Assembly: GCA_021203945.1 (NCBI GenBank)
Contig: JAJQAF010000119.1
Coordinates: 1 to 8,698 of the forward strand
DNA: 8,698 bases
Direction of reading: 5' to 3'
Origin: Campylobacter sp.
GTDB lineage: Bacteria > Campylobacterota > Campylobacteria > Campylobacterales > Campylobacteraceae
Shown: positions 1 through 7,403 of the stretch, piece by piece
Layout of the letters: each line of letters starts with the position of its first letter
Numbering within the stretch: the first letter of the stretch is position 1
Notes under the pieces: generated by a model
Databases searched by the model: none
Told to the model about the DNA's origin: nothing
What the model saw: the letters and a program-made list of their open reading frames with translations, nothing else
Translations under genes and position numbers: made by a program

Positions 1-1073
1 CTGCCTAGTCACGTCAACTAGTCTCTTTCCGCAATATCTTGCAGCCTTAAAATCGACAACATACTCTCGTTAGTGCGCTCATGCATGAGCTTTTCCATCT
101 CTTGATGCAAAATTTTCTCGTGTTCAAGTATCTTTTTGCTCGCCATAGCGCTTTTTATATAATAGCTGATAAGCGCGTTCGCAACGAGAAAAAACAGTGC
201 CGCCAACCACAAAATAGAGCCGAAATCGCTTTGCAAAAAAAGCGGTAAAACCGCTATCATCGGTAACCATTTTGAACCCGTAGCCAAACCCATATCGGCG
301 GTCGTTACGCGCTTATTTTCGGTCTTTATATAAAACGAACCGATCATCAGCAATATGAAAGGGATCATATATATCGACGTATAATTAAATTTGTAACCGT
401 CTATCATAATTTTATTGTAAGAAACATATAAATTTATCATAGTAAATAAAATACCAAAAAGGATAAGATAAAAGCCGCTGACCCTGATATAAAGCAGATT
501 GCTGGTAAAAATTTCACTTAAAACGATGAATAAAACCGAGAAATTTATAACGATAGCAAATAAAGCTACGATATTTTCTATACCGTCCAGCGCTTTTAGC
601 ATATCGATACTATCCAAAAAAATATAAGAAAGCGTGCCGACCAAAAGAAAAACGCTAACGATGTCGAGCAATACGATCGATTTTTCTTCCGTATCCGAAA
701 ATTTAGCAAAAAGAAATACGCCTACTGCAAAAAATACGGCGATCATAGGCAAAAGATAAGATACGTTTAGGTATTCGTATTCGCTTTGAGTTCTTACTAA
801 AATATGCGAATTAAGCGTCCATAAAGTTTCGCAAACCGCCCAAAGCAGGACGCTAAGACAAGCGATCAACCAGTGAATTCTAGGATTTTTAGGCTCTATT
901 ACCGAACGGTAAATATTTATTACGATTACGCTAAGTCCAATCAATATAAGCAAATTTTCAATAAGCACCGATCCTAGAAGCGCTAAAATTTGCGCTAATA
1001 AAAATAAGCCGAAGGTTAAATATACGGCACGCTTTTGGCTATTTGACAAAGGCGTTTGTGATGTTAGAAAAAT
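1..1073 (-). pseudogene. Decayed membrane sensor diguanylate cyclase, cut off at the GGDEF domain and by the window edge
   Basis: The intact frame runs from a TTG at 1049 to a TAG at 18-20 and gives 343 residues. About ten hydrophobic segments span residues 8-300, followed by a charged, probably coiled-coil linker (about 303-338). Past the first stop the same frame reads D-stop-L-T-stop-L-G, which fits the DxLTGLGN/R opening of a GGDEF domain with two stop codons inside it (TAG at 18-20, TGA at 9-11). Each could come from a single base change (TAC/TAT to TAG, GGA to TGA). A good ribosome site, AGGAGA (1080-1085), has an ATT codon (1071-1073) six bases after it instead of ATG. The membrane part resembles that of the GGDEF-EAL protein at 1700-4027, for example the HW...WAV segment. 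A truncated but functional membrane protein starting at TTG cannot be excluded. The rest of the gene lies outside the window. Confidence 0.7.
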
Positions 1074-1079
1074 GACGTC

Positions 1080-1085
1080 TCTCCT
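1080..1085 (-). promoter_or_regulatory. Ribosome binding site of the decayed sensor gene, without a normal start codon
   Basis: AGGAGA reads on the minus strand. At six bases downstream the codon is ATT (1071-1073), in frame with the sensor protein. The first conventional start in that frame is TTG at 1049, 30 bases past the site and too far to be served well. This suggests either an ATG changed to ATT or use of a rare ATT start. Confidence 0.55.
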
Positions 1086-1102
1086 GCGTAATTTAAGCTC
1101 AA

Positions 1103-1108
1103 ATTATA
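1103..1108 (-). promoter_or_regulatory. -10 box of the promoter for the decayed sensor gene
   Basis: TATAAT reads on the minus strand in the context TTAGTATAATTT, a good Campylobacter sigma-70 match. It lies 18 bases upstream of the AGGAGA ribosome site. The promoter therefore looks intact although the gene is broken. Assigned by eye. Confidence 0.6.
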
Positions 1109-1131
1109 CTAAGTCATTCCTTGCTTTTAGA

Positions 1132-1137
1132 TATAAT
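1132..1137 (+). promoter_or_regulatory. -10 box of the promoter for the YcxB-like gene
   Basis: TATAAT follows a T-rich stretch (TTGCTTTTAGA), as in Campylobacter sigma-70 promoters. It is 30 bases before the ATG at 1168 and is back-to-back with the minus-strand -10 box at 1103-1108, so the intergenic space drives both directions. Confidence 0.65.
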
Positions 1138-1167
1138 TATAAAAAAATTTAAATTTCGGGAGCGCAA

Positions 1168-1707
1168 ATGAAAAAAGAGATCGTTTTAAGAAGCGAGAAT
1201 ATCCTTGATTATCAGGCGTTTTTACTGTTTTTTTCAAAACAAGCCAGAAAACAATATCTGCTAAATACCTTTGGAATTTCGGGCGAAGCGATGCTAGCCG
1301 GATTTGTAATAGATCTTCTTGTCGGCACTAAAGTTTTTACGGTAATCGGCATAGCTTTCGGATTATTTTGGCTTATCGTTTATCCTATTTTTTTAAAAAA
1401 TAAAAGAAAAATCGTGCTTAAAAATTTATCCGTAACGCAACGCGAAAAGCGTATGAATTTTGAAGTAAGCGAGGATTTCATCGCATTTTACGAAGATTCT
1501 CCCAAAGATAACGAAAAATTTAGCTTTGATAGAGTTAGCGAAATTTACGAGCTTAAAAATATTTTCATCGTATTTTTAAACGAAAAAATTCATCTAATCG
1601 TTCCAAAAGATGACGAAACGGCTAAAATGATAAGCCTTATAGCAAAAAATTCCGATAAACATATTTTGAAACTTGAAAATTTAGAATCCAAAAGCGTGCT
1701 TAAATAG
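1168..1707 (+). CDS. YcxB-like small membrane protein
   Basis: This 179-residue protein has a charged N-terminus (1-35), two adjacent hydrophobic segments (about 37-53 and 57-76), a basic stop-transfer stretch (LKNKRK) and a soluble C-terminal half. The C-terminal pattern around residues 118-148, a short beta-rich stretch with ELKNIFIVFLNEKIHLIVPK, resembles the YcxB family, whose function is unknown. The start is well supported: GGGAG (1158-1162) lies five bases before the ATG, with a TATAAT box upstream. Its last 8 bases overlap the 3' end of the convergent GGDEF-EAL gene. It sits between two cyclic-di-GMP-type membrane genes on the other strand, but nothing in its sequence ties it to that pathway. 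The family call rests on pattern recognition only. Confidence 0.75.
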   Translation: MKKEIVLRSENILDYQAFLLFFSKQARKQYLLNTFGISGEAMLAGFVIDLLVGTKVFTVIGIAFGLFWLIVYPIFLKNKRKIVLKNLSVTQREKRMNFEVSEDFIAFYEDSPKDNEKFSFDRVSEIYELKNIFIVFLNEKIHLIVPKDDETAKMISLIAKNSDKHILKLENLESKSVLK

Positions 1708-4027
1708 AGCTTTTAATAAGCTCTTCAAAGTCCGCCGCACTCATAGGTTTGCCCCAAAAATATCCTTGAATTTCATTGCAACCTAAATTTTTTAAAATTT
1801 CAAGTTGAGTGGCGTCTTCCACGCCTTCGGCTATCGTCCTTAAGCTGATGTTTTTTGCCAAAGAAATAATACTCGTAACTACGTCTTTATCAATCTCGTT
1901 TGCCGCAATATTATCAACCAGCTCTTTGGCTATCTTTAGCTTATTTAAGGTGTATTTTTTGATATAGTTCATCGATGAAAAACCCGTTCCAAAGTCGTCG
2001 ATAGATATACTCATACCGTTACTTGAAAATACTCCCAGCACGCTTTGCATGATCTCTTCGGCATTTACGAGACTGGCTTCCGTTATTTCAACGTCGACGC
2101 ATTTCGGATCTATGCCGTATTCTTTAATAAAATTTAAAATATCCGACGCAAAATTTACGTTATCAATCTGTTTGGGAGATACGTTTATGCCGATTCTTAA
2201 AGCGGTACCGTATCTTTCGTTCCAAATCGCCATCTGCTTAATAGCCTCTTTTGCAACCCATTTACCGATAGAATTTATAATGGAACTTTGCTCGGCGATA
2301 GGTATAAAAAGACCGGGCGATACAAAGCCTTTTATCGGCGAGTACCATCTAATAAGAGCTTCGGCGCCTACTAATTTTTTACCTTCTATTAGATACTGCG
2401 GTTGAAAATTTAGCCTGAATTCCCTATCAAAATCTATAGAATTTAGTAAAATTTCTATATAGTTTTGCTCTTGTATCGCATCTTTAATGTCGTCATAAAA
2501 TACGTGCGTCACCAAGTTGTTTTTCTTAGCCGAATTTAATGCCGTAACGGCTTGAGCGATAAGATCCTCGGCTAAAATTTCACTAGTCGCCGTCGTGCTA
2601 AAACCTATTTTTGCGCTCAATGAAATTTTATAGCCTTCAATTAAAATAGGCTCGCTTATAACCGTATGAAGTTTAGATAAAAATTCCCTAAAATATCTAT
2701 CTCGTTTTTGCTTTACCACGATCATAAAATCATCGCCGCCAAACCTCGCAAGCAACGAACCTTTAGGCAAAATCGATTTAATATTTTCAACTAAGCGCGA
2801 CAAAGTCTCGTCTCCGATATAATGACCGTATGAATCGTTTACGGCTTTGAAATGGTTTATATCGACGCTATAAATATCGATATTTTCGCCCAGAGCCTTT
2901 GTTTTTATTATCTCCTCCAGCTTCGTTAGGAAAAACGGACGATTCAAAGCTCCCGTTAAAAAGTCATATTCACTAAGCTGCTTTAGGCGTTTATTAGTTC
3001 GGTTTAACTCTTCTACGCGCTCTTCTATGATGATATTCAGCTTTTGTTTTATACTTCGCTCTTTTTTTATTAAAAGTCGGTTGTTTCTTACGTTTGAAAC
3101 GCTATGGGTAAGGACGGCGTAAGCTAACATCAAAATCATTATAAAAAGTCCCCACATCAAATCTATCTTACCCGAAATAACTATGGCTAGCCCCAACATA
3201 AAAACAAGCAATAAAAGCTTATTAATCAAAATTTTATGAAAATCTCTTACATTTTTATGAAATTTTAGCCTTGCTTCTTTTTGTTTCATATGAAGGGTAG
3301 ATACGAAAAATAAAATAAAAACAAACTCCAAAAGCAGCTCAAAATAAGTATTTATAAGCTTTTCTCCGCTTGCGGTTATCACGGAGTAATACATATCGTA
3401 AATACAAAATATCCCTAACGCCGCCAAACAAAAAGAAAAAGAAGGCTGTTTTTTGGTTTCATAAGTAGAAAAATAAACTATAAAAACGATACAAAACATA
3501 ACTATATCTATGAATATATAAGCCAAAGGAAAAATATATTCCGCACTCATGATAGCGCTCAAATCGCGCTCGAAAATAACAAACCAAAAGAAGCTGGCAT
3601 AGATCAGTATAATAACGCCGGCGTCGATTAAGACTTGCGTCCAAAAGCCGTTTTTAGCGCTACGCACGAACATAACGATACTAGCGATCAAAAACGAAAT
3701 AAACGGGACAAAATAAATAATTTGCACGAAAAGCCGCTCTTCATATCGCTCGCCGCTTTGATGCATAACACGATAATATCCCACAAATAGCATATCCGCT
3801 ACCGCCCATCCTATCACGCCCAAGACTATCCAAACCCAATGCGAATTTAAGTTATTCGAGGTCTTTAATCGATAAAGCATAAATATCGCGATAGAAGCGT
3901 TTAGCAATACGGAAATAACGTCGCAATAAAACTGATCGCCAAGATATAAAGCGATCCCGTAACCTAGATAAACCGCGACTACGTATAAAAATATCGCCGT
4001 ATGGTTATTAGTTATCTTGTTCAACAT
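1700..4027 (-). CDS. Membrane-bound bifunctional diguanylate cyclase/phosphodiesterase (GGDEF-EAL)
   Basis: The 775 residues begin with about ten membrane segments (between 9 and 306), a probable sensor of no family I can name. A helical linker (315-352) follows, then GGDEF and EAL domains. GGDEF domain: DFLTGALNR (355-363), D389, N397 and D406 in the nucleotide/metal region, and a signature reading GGDDF (430-434) with Asp for the usual Glu. The RxxD inhibitory site is missing (PKGS at 421-424). EAL domain: EAL at 556-558, N615, E647, the DDFGTG loop (677-682), K698, E734, E737 and QGY at 754, so most catalytic positions of phosphodiesterases are present. One change is KIA where KID is usual (A700). 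The protein should turn over cyclic di-GMP at the inner membrane, with the hydrolase half looking sounder. It starts 15 bases after the ciaB stop with only a weak GGGG ribosome site, which suggests cotranscription. Confidence 0.92.
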   Translation of the reverse strand: MLNKITNNHTAIFLYVVAVYLGYGIALYLGDQFYCDVISVLLNASIAIFMLYRLKTSNNLNSHWVWIVLGVIGWAVADMLFVGYYRVMHQSGERYEERLFVQIIYFVPFISFLIASIVMFVRSAKNGFWTQVLIDAGVIILIYASFFWFVIFERDLSAIMSAEYIFPLAYIFIDIVMFCIVFIVYFSTYETKKQPSFSFCLAALGIFCIYDMYYSVITASGEKLINTYFELLLEFVFILFFVSTLHMKQKEARLKFHKNVRDFHKILINKLLLLVFMLGLAIVISGKIDLMWGLFIMILMLAYAVLTHSVSNVRNNRLLIKKERSIKQKLNIIIEERVEELNRTNKRLKQLSEYDFLTGALNRPFFLTKLEEIIKTKALGENIDIYSVDINHFKAVNDSYGHYIGDETLSRLVENIKSILPKGSLLARFGGDDFMIVVKQKRDRYFREFLSKLHTVISEPILIEGYKISLSAKIGFSTTATSEILAEDLIAQAVTALNSAKKNNLVTHVFYDDIKDAIQEQNYIEILLNSIDFDREFRLNFQPQYLIEGKKLVGAEALIRWYSPIKGFVSPGLFIPIAEQSSIINSIGKWVAKEAIKQMAIWNERYGTALRIGINVSPKQIDNVNFASDILNFIKEYGIDPKCVDVEITEASLVNAEEIMQSVLGVFSSNGMSISIDDFGTGFSSMNYIKKYTLNKLKIAKELVDNIAANEIDKDVVTSIISLAKNISLRTIAEGVEDATQLEILKNLGCNEIQGYFWGKPMSAADFEELIKSSI
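1706..1724. repeat. Short inverted repeat at the convergent gene ends
   Basis: AGAGCTT (1706-1712) and AAGCTCT (1718-1724) form a perfect 7-base stem around a 5-base loop. It covers the stop codon of the YcxB-like gene and the last codons of the GGDEF-EAL gene. It may help end transcription of the plus-strand gene, but no T-run follows, so a terminator role is uncertain. Confidence 0.4.
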
Positions 4028-4042
4028 CGTAAATTTCCCCGT

Positions 4043-5869
4043 CTAAATTTTAGCGTTTTGCCACTTTTCCCATTCGCCGCTATTATCCAGTTCGTTGCCG
4101 ATCGCCTCGTAACGCTCGTAAAAATATAAAACGAATTCGCGCGTTTTTTCATCTTTTGGCAAAAAACTCGTGCCGTCTTTGACGCAAAATTTAGCTAAAA
4201 ATTCGCTTGCATCGGCTTTTTTAGCATAATGAGCCGCGAGTATAAAATAATTTTTTAAGCATGCGTCTTTGAAATTTTCATACGCCGTTTCGCTAGTATC
4301 TATTTGTAAAATTTTACCGTCGAATTTTAACGCGCCGCAACCAAAAAGCAAGCTCAAATGAATAAGCCCTTCGCAATAATAAGCCCTAACCTCATCTACT
4401 TTGCGCCAGCCTATCAGCCCTACGGCGCGCGCTATAAGCTCGTGAAATACGGCGCTTTTATAACGCTCGTCCTCATGGAAAAAGAAATTTACAAGCCCGC
4501 CCGTAGTCGCCTTATATTCCTCTATAAATTTAAATACGCCGCTTTGATTCATCGTTATTTCGGTATCTTGCGAGATAAAAAGCATATGACCGAATTCATG
4601 ACCGATAGTTGAAATTTCATAGACTTTTTTCCAAATTTCAGGCTTTAAAAACAAAATTTCACGTCCGAAATTTAAAAATTCCTTACTAAAAATTTCGCTA
4701 CTAAGCTTCATAAAAGGCTTTGCCTTGGCGCTTTCATACACGTGATTTACGAATGCAAAAATTTTCTTACCGCATTTGGCGCTGACGCTTTCGTCATTTG
4801 GCACTACTTGCGCGCTAAAAAGCCCGTTTAGCTCCGCTGCGTAATAAATCATCGGCACGCTTATATAAAGTTGCGTCCGATCAACATTTTTATTGACCTG
4901 CTCGTTCATTTTCGCATCGTTTGAACCTATTTGAGCACAGACGTTTGCGTATGTTTGTTTGATGTTTCGTTTAAATTCCCCTTCGTCCATACAGTCGTCA
5001 TCGACTAGTCTAATATCCCATTCAAGCGCCACGGCATGAGTATAAGCGTCCTCGTAATATTCAAGCGGATGCCCGGGCTGAAGTGCGCCTTTTACGTCCA
5101 TCCAAGCGATTTCGACTTCTTGCCACGCGGTTATTACGCGGTCGTTATCGCATTCGCAAAACGCCTCTTTAAGCTTTTCAAAATATCTAACGTAAGAGTC
5201 GTGTTCGTCGTTGCAAGATAAAATTTTTAAATTTTTTATAGCCTCGTCAAAGGCTAAAGCTACTCGCTTTACCTCTTTTTCAAACGCGACGGCGTAAGGC
5301 GCGAAACTAAAATTTTCACCATCTTTGACTACAGCGCCGTATGTTCTATCGGCACGTTTGCCCTCGCCATCAAGCTGAAATAGTAAATTTTTAGCGATAA
5401 ATTCGTTTGCTTCGTTAAGAGTTGAAAATTTTGCTTCAAATTCTTTGTTTGTCGTGTCTATTATACGCTCTTGCCACGATATTTGCCATGAGTTTAGCCC
5501 AAGCCCTATATCGTGCATACTCTGCACGAAAGCAACGTTAAATTCATCTAAAATTTTCTCGTTTTTTATTTTTTGTAAAAGCTCGTTGTGGCGCTTTTCA
5601 TATAAATTTCTAACAAAATCAAACATTAATCTTAAAATACGTTTTTGATCTTGCTCGCTAAATTTTAGCTTTTTTAGCTCGTTTTGCAGCGGATCGACCT
5701 TCAAATCCACTATCCGCCTAAGTAACGCCATTCGTTCGCTCTTTTCGCCTTTTAGTCCGCAAAGCTCAAGCGCTTCATTTACCAATTCATTATCTAAATT
5801 TTTATAAAGCGCATTTATTCGGGCTTTTTGCTCTCGCACAAGCTCGTTTAATCTCTTAAAATCATTCAT
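4043..5869 (-). CDS. ciaB: CiaB family protein (Campylobacter invasion antigen B), metallopeptidase-like
   Basis: The protein has 608 residues from the chosen start, close to the roughly 610 I recall for C. jejuni CiaB. It is soluble, with no signal peptide or membrane segment and a helical, charged N-terminus. A zinc-peptidase signature HEFGH lies at 424-428, and EEYKA, with Glu at 450 and 451, follows at the distance where gluzincin peptidases keep their third zinc ligand. CiaB is described as a secreted protein needed for C. jejuni entry into host cells; the peptidase activity is my inference. Start: the ATG at 5867-5869 has AGAGG seven bases upstream and a -10 box at 5892-5897. An in-frame ATG at 5908 has no ribosome site and lies upstream of that -10 box. 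The gene is divergent from an acyl-CoA thioesterase, as in C. jejuni, and a GGDEF-EAL gene follows after 15 bases. Confidence 0.88.
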   Translation of the reverse strand: MNDFKRLNELVREQKARINALYKNLDNELVNEALELCGLKGEKSERMALLRRIVDLKVDPLQNELKKLKFSEQDQKRILRLMFDFVRNLYEKRHNELLQKIKNEKILDEFNVAFVQSMHDIGLGLNSWQISWQERIIDTTNKEFEAKFSTLNEANEFIAKNLLFQLDGEGKRADRTYGAVVKDGENFSFAPYAVAFEKEVKRVALAFDEAIKNLKILSCNDEHDSYVRYFEKLKEAFCECDNDRVITAWQEVEIAWMDVKGALQPGHPLEYYEDAYTHAVALEWDIRLVDDDCMDEGEFKRNIKQTYANVCAQIGSNDAKMNEQVNKNVDRTQLYISVPMIYYAAELNGLFSAQVVPNDESVSAKCGKKIFAFVNHVYESAKAKPFMKLSSEIFSKEFLNFGREILFLKPEIWKKVYEISTIGHEFGHMLFISQDTEITMNQSGVFKFIEEYKATTGGLVNFFFHEDERYKSAVFHELIARAVGLIGWRKVDEVRAYYCEGLIHLSLLFGCGALKFDGKILQIDTSETAYENFKDACLKNYFILAAHYAKKADASEFLAKFCVKDGTSFLPKDEKTREFVLYFYERYEAIGNELDNSGEWEKWQNAKI

Positions 5870-5880
5870 CCTTAACCTCT
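5870..5880 (-). promoter_or_regulatory. Ribosome binding site that decides the ciaB start
   Basis: AGAGGTTAAGG reads on the minus strand directly before the ATG at 5869, with AGAGG at 5876-5880. No such site precedes the alternative ATG at 5908, so the 13-residue N-terminal extension is unlikely. Confidence 0.7.
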
Positions 5881-5891
5881 CAAAAAGAGAA

Positions 5892-5897
5892 ATTTTA
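5892..5897 (-). promoter_or_regulatory. -10 box of the likely ciaB promoter
   Basis: TAAAAT reads on the minus strand within TATGATAAAATTT. Transcription would start near 5885 and leave a leader of about 16 bases before the ATG at 5869. No clear -35 box is seen, which is normal for Campylobacter. Confidence 0.5.
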
Positions 5898-5919
5898 TCA
5901 TAAAGCATTTAAAATTTGC

Positions 5920-5925
5920 TACAAT
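5920..5925 (+). promoter_or_regulatory. -10 box of the thioesterase promoter
   Basis: TACAAT is preceded by TTTGC in an extended -10 style. It lies 32 bases before the ATG at 5958, and AAAGG (5948-5952) serves as ribosome site. It is divergent from the ciaB promoter within the same 88-base gap. Confidence 0.55.
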
Positions 5926-5957
5926 TTGCAAAAATAATAAAATTTTAAAGGTTAAAA

Positions 5958-6371
5958 ATGGAAAATTTACAAAGTTTCGGCGAACCGCGTATAAAATTAG
6001 TAGCGTTGCCCAAGGATACGAACTCGGCGGGAAATATATTCGGCGGCTGGATCATGAGTCAAATAGACCTTGCCGGCGCAACGGCGGCTCGCGAAGTGGC
6101 GCCCGAACGCGTCGTAACGATCTCTATGAAAGAAGTTATATTCAAACAGCCCGTATTTGTGGGCGACGTGGTAAGTTGCTACGCAAAAATCATAAGCGTA
6201 GGCAAAACGTCCATTATGACGCAAATCGAAGTAACGGCGCTTAGACTAAATGAAAACGGCTTTAGAGAGTGCGTGCACGTAACAAGCGCGACAGCGACAT
6301 ATGTTAGCGTAACAAAATCGGGTGAAAAAAAGCCTATTGACGCGGAGCTCAAAAGACTACACGGCTTTTAA
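5958..6371 (+). CDS. Acyl-CoA thioesterase, YciA-like hotdog-fold protein
   Basis: This protein has 137 residues, the usual length for single hotdog-domain thioesterases of the YciA type, which hydrolyse acyl-CoA to free acid and CoA in the cytoplasm, usually as oligomers. The family signature lies at residues 22-44: TNSAGNIFGGWIMSQID, with the probable catalytic Asp at 37, followed by LAGATAA on the central helix. Further typical stretches are FKQPVFVGDVV (62-72) and the strand TQIEVTA. No signal peptide or membrane segment is present. Divergence from ciaB matches my memory of C. jejuni Cj0915 next to Cj0914c. The physiological substrate cannot be read from the sequence. The start is supported by AAAGG five bases before the ATG and by a -10 box upstream. 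Confidence 0.92.
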   Translation: MENLQSFGEPRIKLVALPKDTNSAGNIFGGWIMSQIDLAGATAAREVAPERVVTISMKEVIFKQPVFVGDVVSCYAKIISVGKTSIMTQIEVTALRLNENGFRECVHVTSATATYVSVTKSGEKKPIDAELKRLHGF

Positions 6372-6381
6372 TATCCGCAAA

Positions 6382-6408
6382 TGCTTTGAATTTGTAAAAT
6401 TTTAAGCA
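6382..6408 (+). terminator. Weak hairpin after the thioesterase gene, possible terminator
   Basis: TGCTT (6382-6386) pairs with AAGCA (6404-6408), and an inner AATTT (6389-6393) pairs with AAATT (6397-6401) around a 3-base loop, with two mismatched pairs between. It starts 10 bases after the stop codon. The stem is AT-rich and only ATTT follows, so termination would be weak. Confidence 0.3.
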
Positions 6409-6437
6409 ATTTAAACTACTTCAAACGATAATTAAGA

Positions 6438-6443
6438 TACAAT
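6438..6443 (+). promoter_or_regulatory. -10 box of the Crp/Fnr-type regulator gene
   Basis: TACAAT sits in the context AAGATACAATC, 24 bases before the ATG at 6468. AAGAGG (6458-6463) follows at good spacing, so the regulator probably has its own promoter and is not only read from the thioesterase gene. Confidence 0.5.
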
Positions 6444-6467
6444 CTTTCCCTATTTTAAAGAGGTAGC

Positions 6468-7106
6468 ATGAATAAATCGCGCTTAGGGCTATTACAAACA
6501 CAAATTTTAGAAATTTTAAATCAAAGCGAACTTGCAAAATTCGAACTTGAAGATTTGCCTAAAACCAGCACGATTTATACCGACGATATTAAGATAATCA
6601 TAGTAAAAAACGGGCTGGCAAAGCTATCGTTTTTCGAAGACGGAGAGGAATTTATCCTTTATCACATACAAGAGGACAATATCGCCGTGCTTGACGACAA
6701 CTGCGTTATAGAAATTTTAGAAAATAGTAAAATTTATATAATAGACTCTGAAAAATTAGTAGAAATTTTAGATAATCCGGGCTTTGTAAAGGCTTTTTAC
6801 AAAACGCTTTTAAACATAATAACATTGCAACGTCAGATCATAAAATCCATACTTTTTGAAGATGCGAAAGGGCGTATAGCAAATTTTTTAATCGAACTCG
6901 CCAAAGAGCAAGACCTAAAGCAAAACGGCTATCATTATGTATTTTTGCCTTTTTCTTTAAAGGTTCTTTCAAGCTTTGTCGGACTTAAACGCCAAAGCGC
7001 CTCTACGGCGTTTAACGAGCTTATCAAAGACGACATCATAAGAAAAATCACACCGCATGAATTTTTAATCATCGACTATCAAAAGTTGCAAGATTATACA
7101 AACTAA
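6468..7106 (+). CDS. Crp/Fnr family transcriptional regulator
   Basis: The 212-residue protein has the Crp/Fnr layout: an N-terminal beta-rich sensor domain (about 38-95), a long dimerisation helix (about 105-132, reaching FEDAKGRIANFLIELA) and a C-terminal helix-turn-helix (about 163-192). The turn and recognition helix read SFVGLKRQSASTAFNELI, matching the GxxRxxxSxxxxxL pattern of the family with Lys in place of the first Arg. There is one cysteine, C79, so the four-cysteine iron-sulfur cluster of true oxygen-sensing FNR is absent. The sensor domain is divergent and I cannot identify the ligand. The gene lies on the same strand as the thioesterase, 96 bases downstream, and is convergent with the focA-like gene. 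Control of focA or other anaerobic genes is possible but not shown. The start is supported by AAGAGG four bases before the ATG. Confidence 0.88.
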   Translation: MNKSRLGLLQTQILEILNQSELAKFELEDLPKTSTIYTDDIKIIIVKNGLAKLSFFEDGEEFILYHIQEDNIAVLDDNCVIEILENSKIYIIDSEKLVEILDNPGFVKAFYKTLLNIITLQRQIIKSILFEDAKGRIANFLIELAKEQDLKQNGYHYVFLPFSLKVLSSFVGLKRQSASTAFNELIKDDIIRKITPHEFLIIDYQKLQDYTN

Positions 7107-7403
7107 CATCGTCCGCTTGATCGCTTGTAAAAATTCAAATTTTATCCATATACGACGTTCTAAACCGAATTTATAAAATTTAATAAGCAAAAGGCTATTT
7201 TTATTAAGTATTGATATTTAACTATTTTTGCGGCTTGCTGATTTTGCAAAATTAAACCGCATAAAATTACGCAAAATAAGTAATGGCGGATACGAAAATA
7301 TCAATGCGATGAAAGTAAATCAATATTTTATTAGAATAAAGCTCTTAAATTTAATCAAATACTCGGCAAGCATAATGTGCCGAGTATTTTAAAGTATCAA
7401 TTT
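7107..7403. other. Gap between convergent genes
   Basis: No open frame with a start and ribosome site was found on either strand, and no tRNA-like fold was seen. The only clear structure is the strong hairpin near its right end. A loose 5-base pairing, TGCGG near 7228 with CCGCA near 7257, encloses a long loop and is not convincing. Confidence 0.6.
7357..7389. terminator. Strong bidirectional hairpin terminator between the regulator and focA
   Basis: AAATACTCGGCA (7357-7368) and TGCCGAGTATTT (7378-7389) form a perfect 12-base stem with a GC-rich top and a 9-base loop. On the minus strand it begins 14 bases after the focA stop and ends in TATTTGATT; on the plus strand it ends in TATTTTAAAG. 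It fits best as the focA terminator and may also stop transcripts from the regulator gene. Confidence 0.75.

Noticed and set aside
1..23. The stop-rich first bases as an adapter or linker, with CTAGTC present twice
   Set aside because: The frame still matches the GGDEF opening at five of seven positions, which an unrelated linker would not do. A sequence-end error remains possible.
2049..2405. Open frame of 118 codons on the plus strand inside the GGDEF-EAL gene
   Set aside because: It lies fully antisense to well-conserved EAL-domain codons and shows no domain of its own.
4358..4612. Plus-strand open frame within ciaB
   Set aside because: It is antisense to the HEFGH region of ciaB and has no ribosome site or recognisable product; the other short frames within ciaB and focA are rejected for the same reason.
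5870..5908. Longer ciaB start at 5908
   Set aside because: There is no ribosome site before it, and the likely -10 box lies between it and the well-supported ATG at 5869.
7225..7265. Hairpin TGCGG...CCGCA as terminator of the regulator gene
   Set aside because: It has only five pairs around a loop of about 25 bases and no T-run; the hairpin at 7357-7389 is far stronger.
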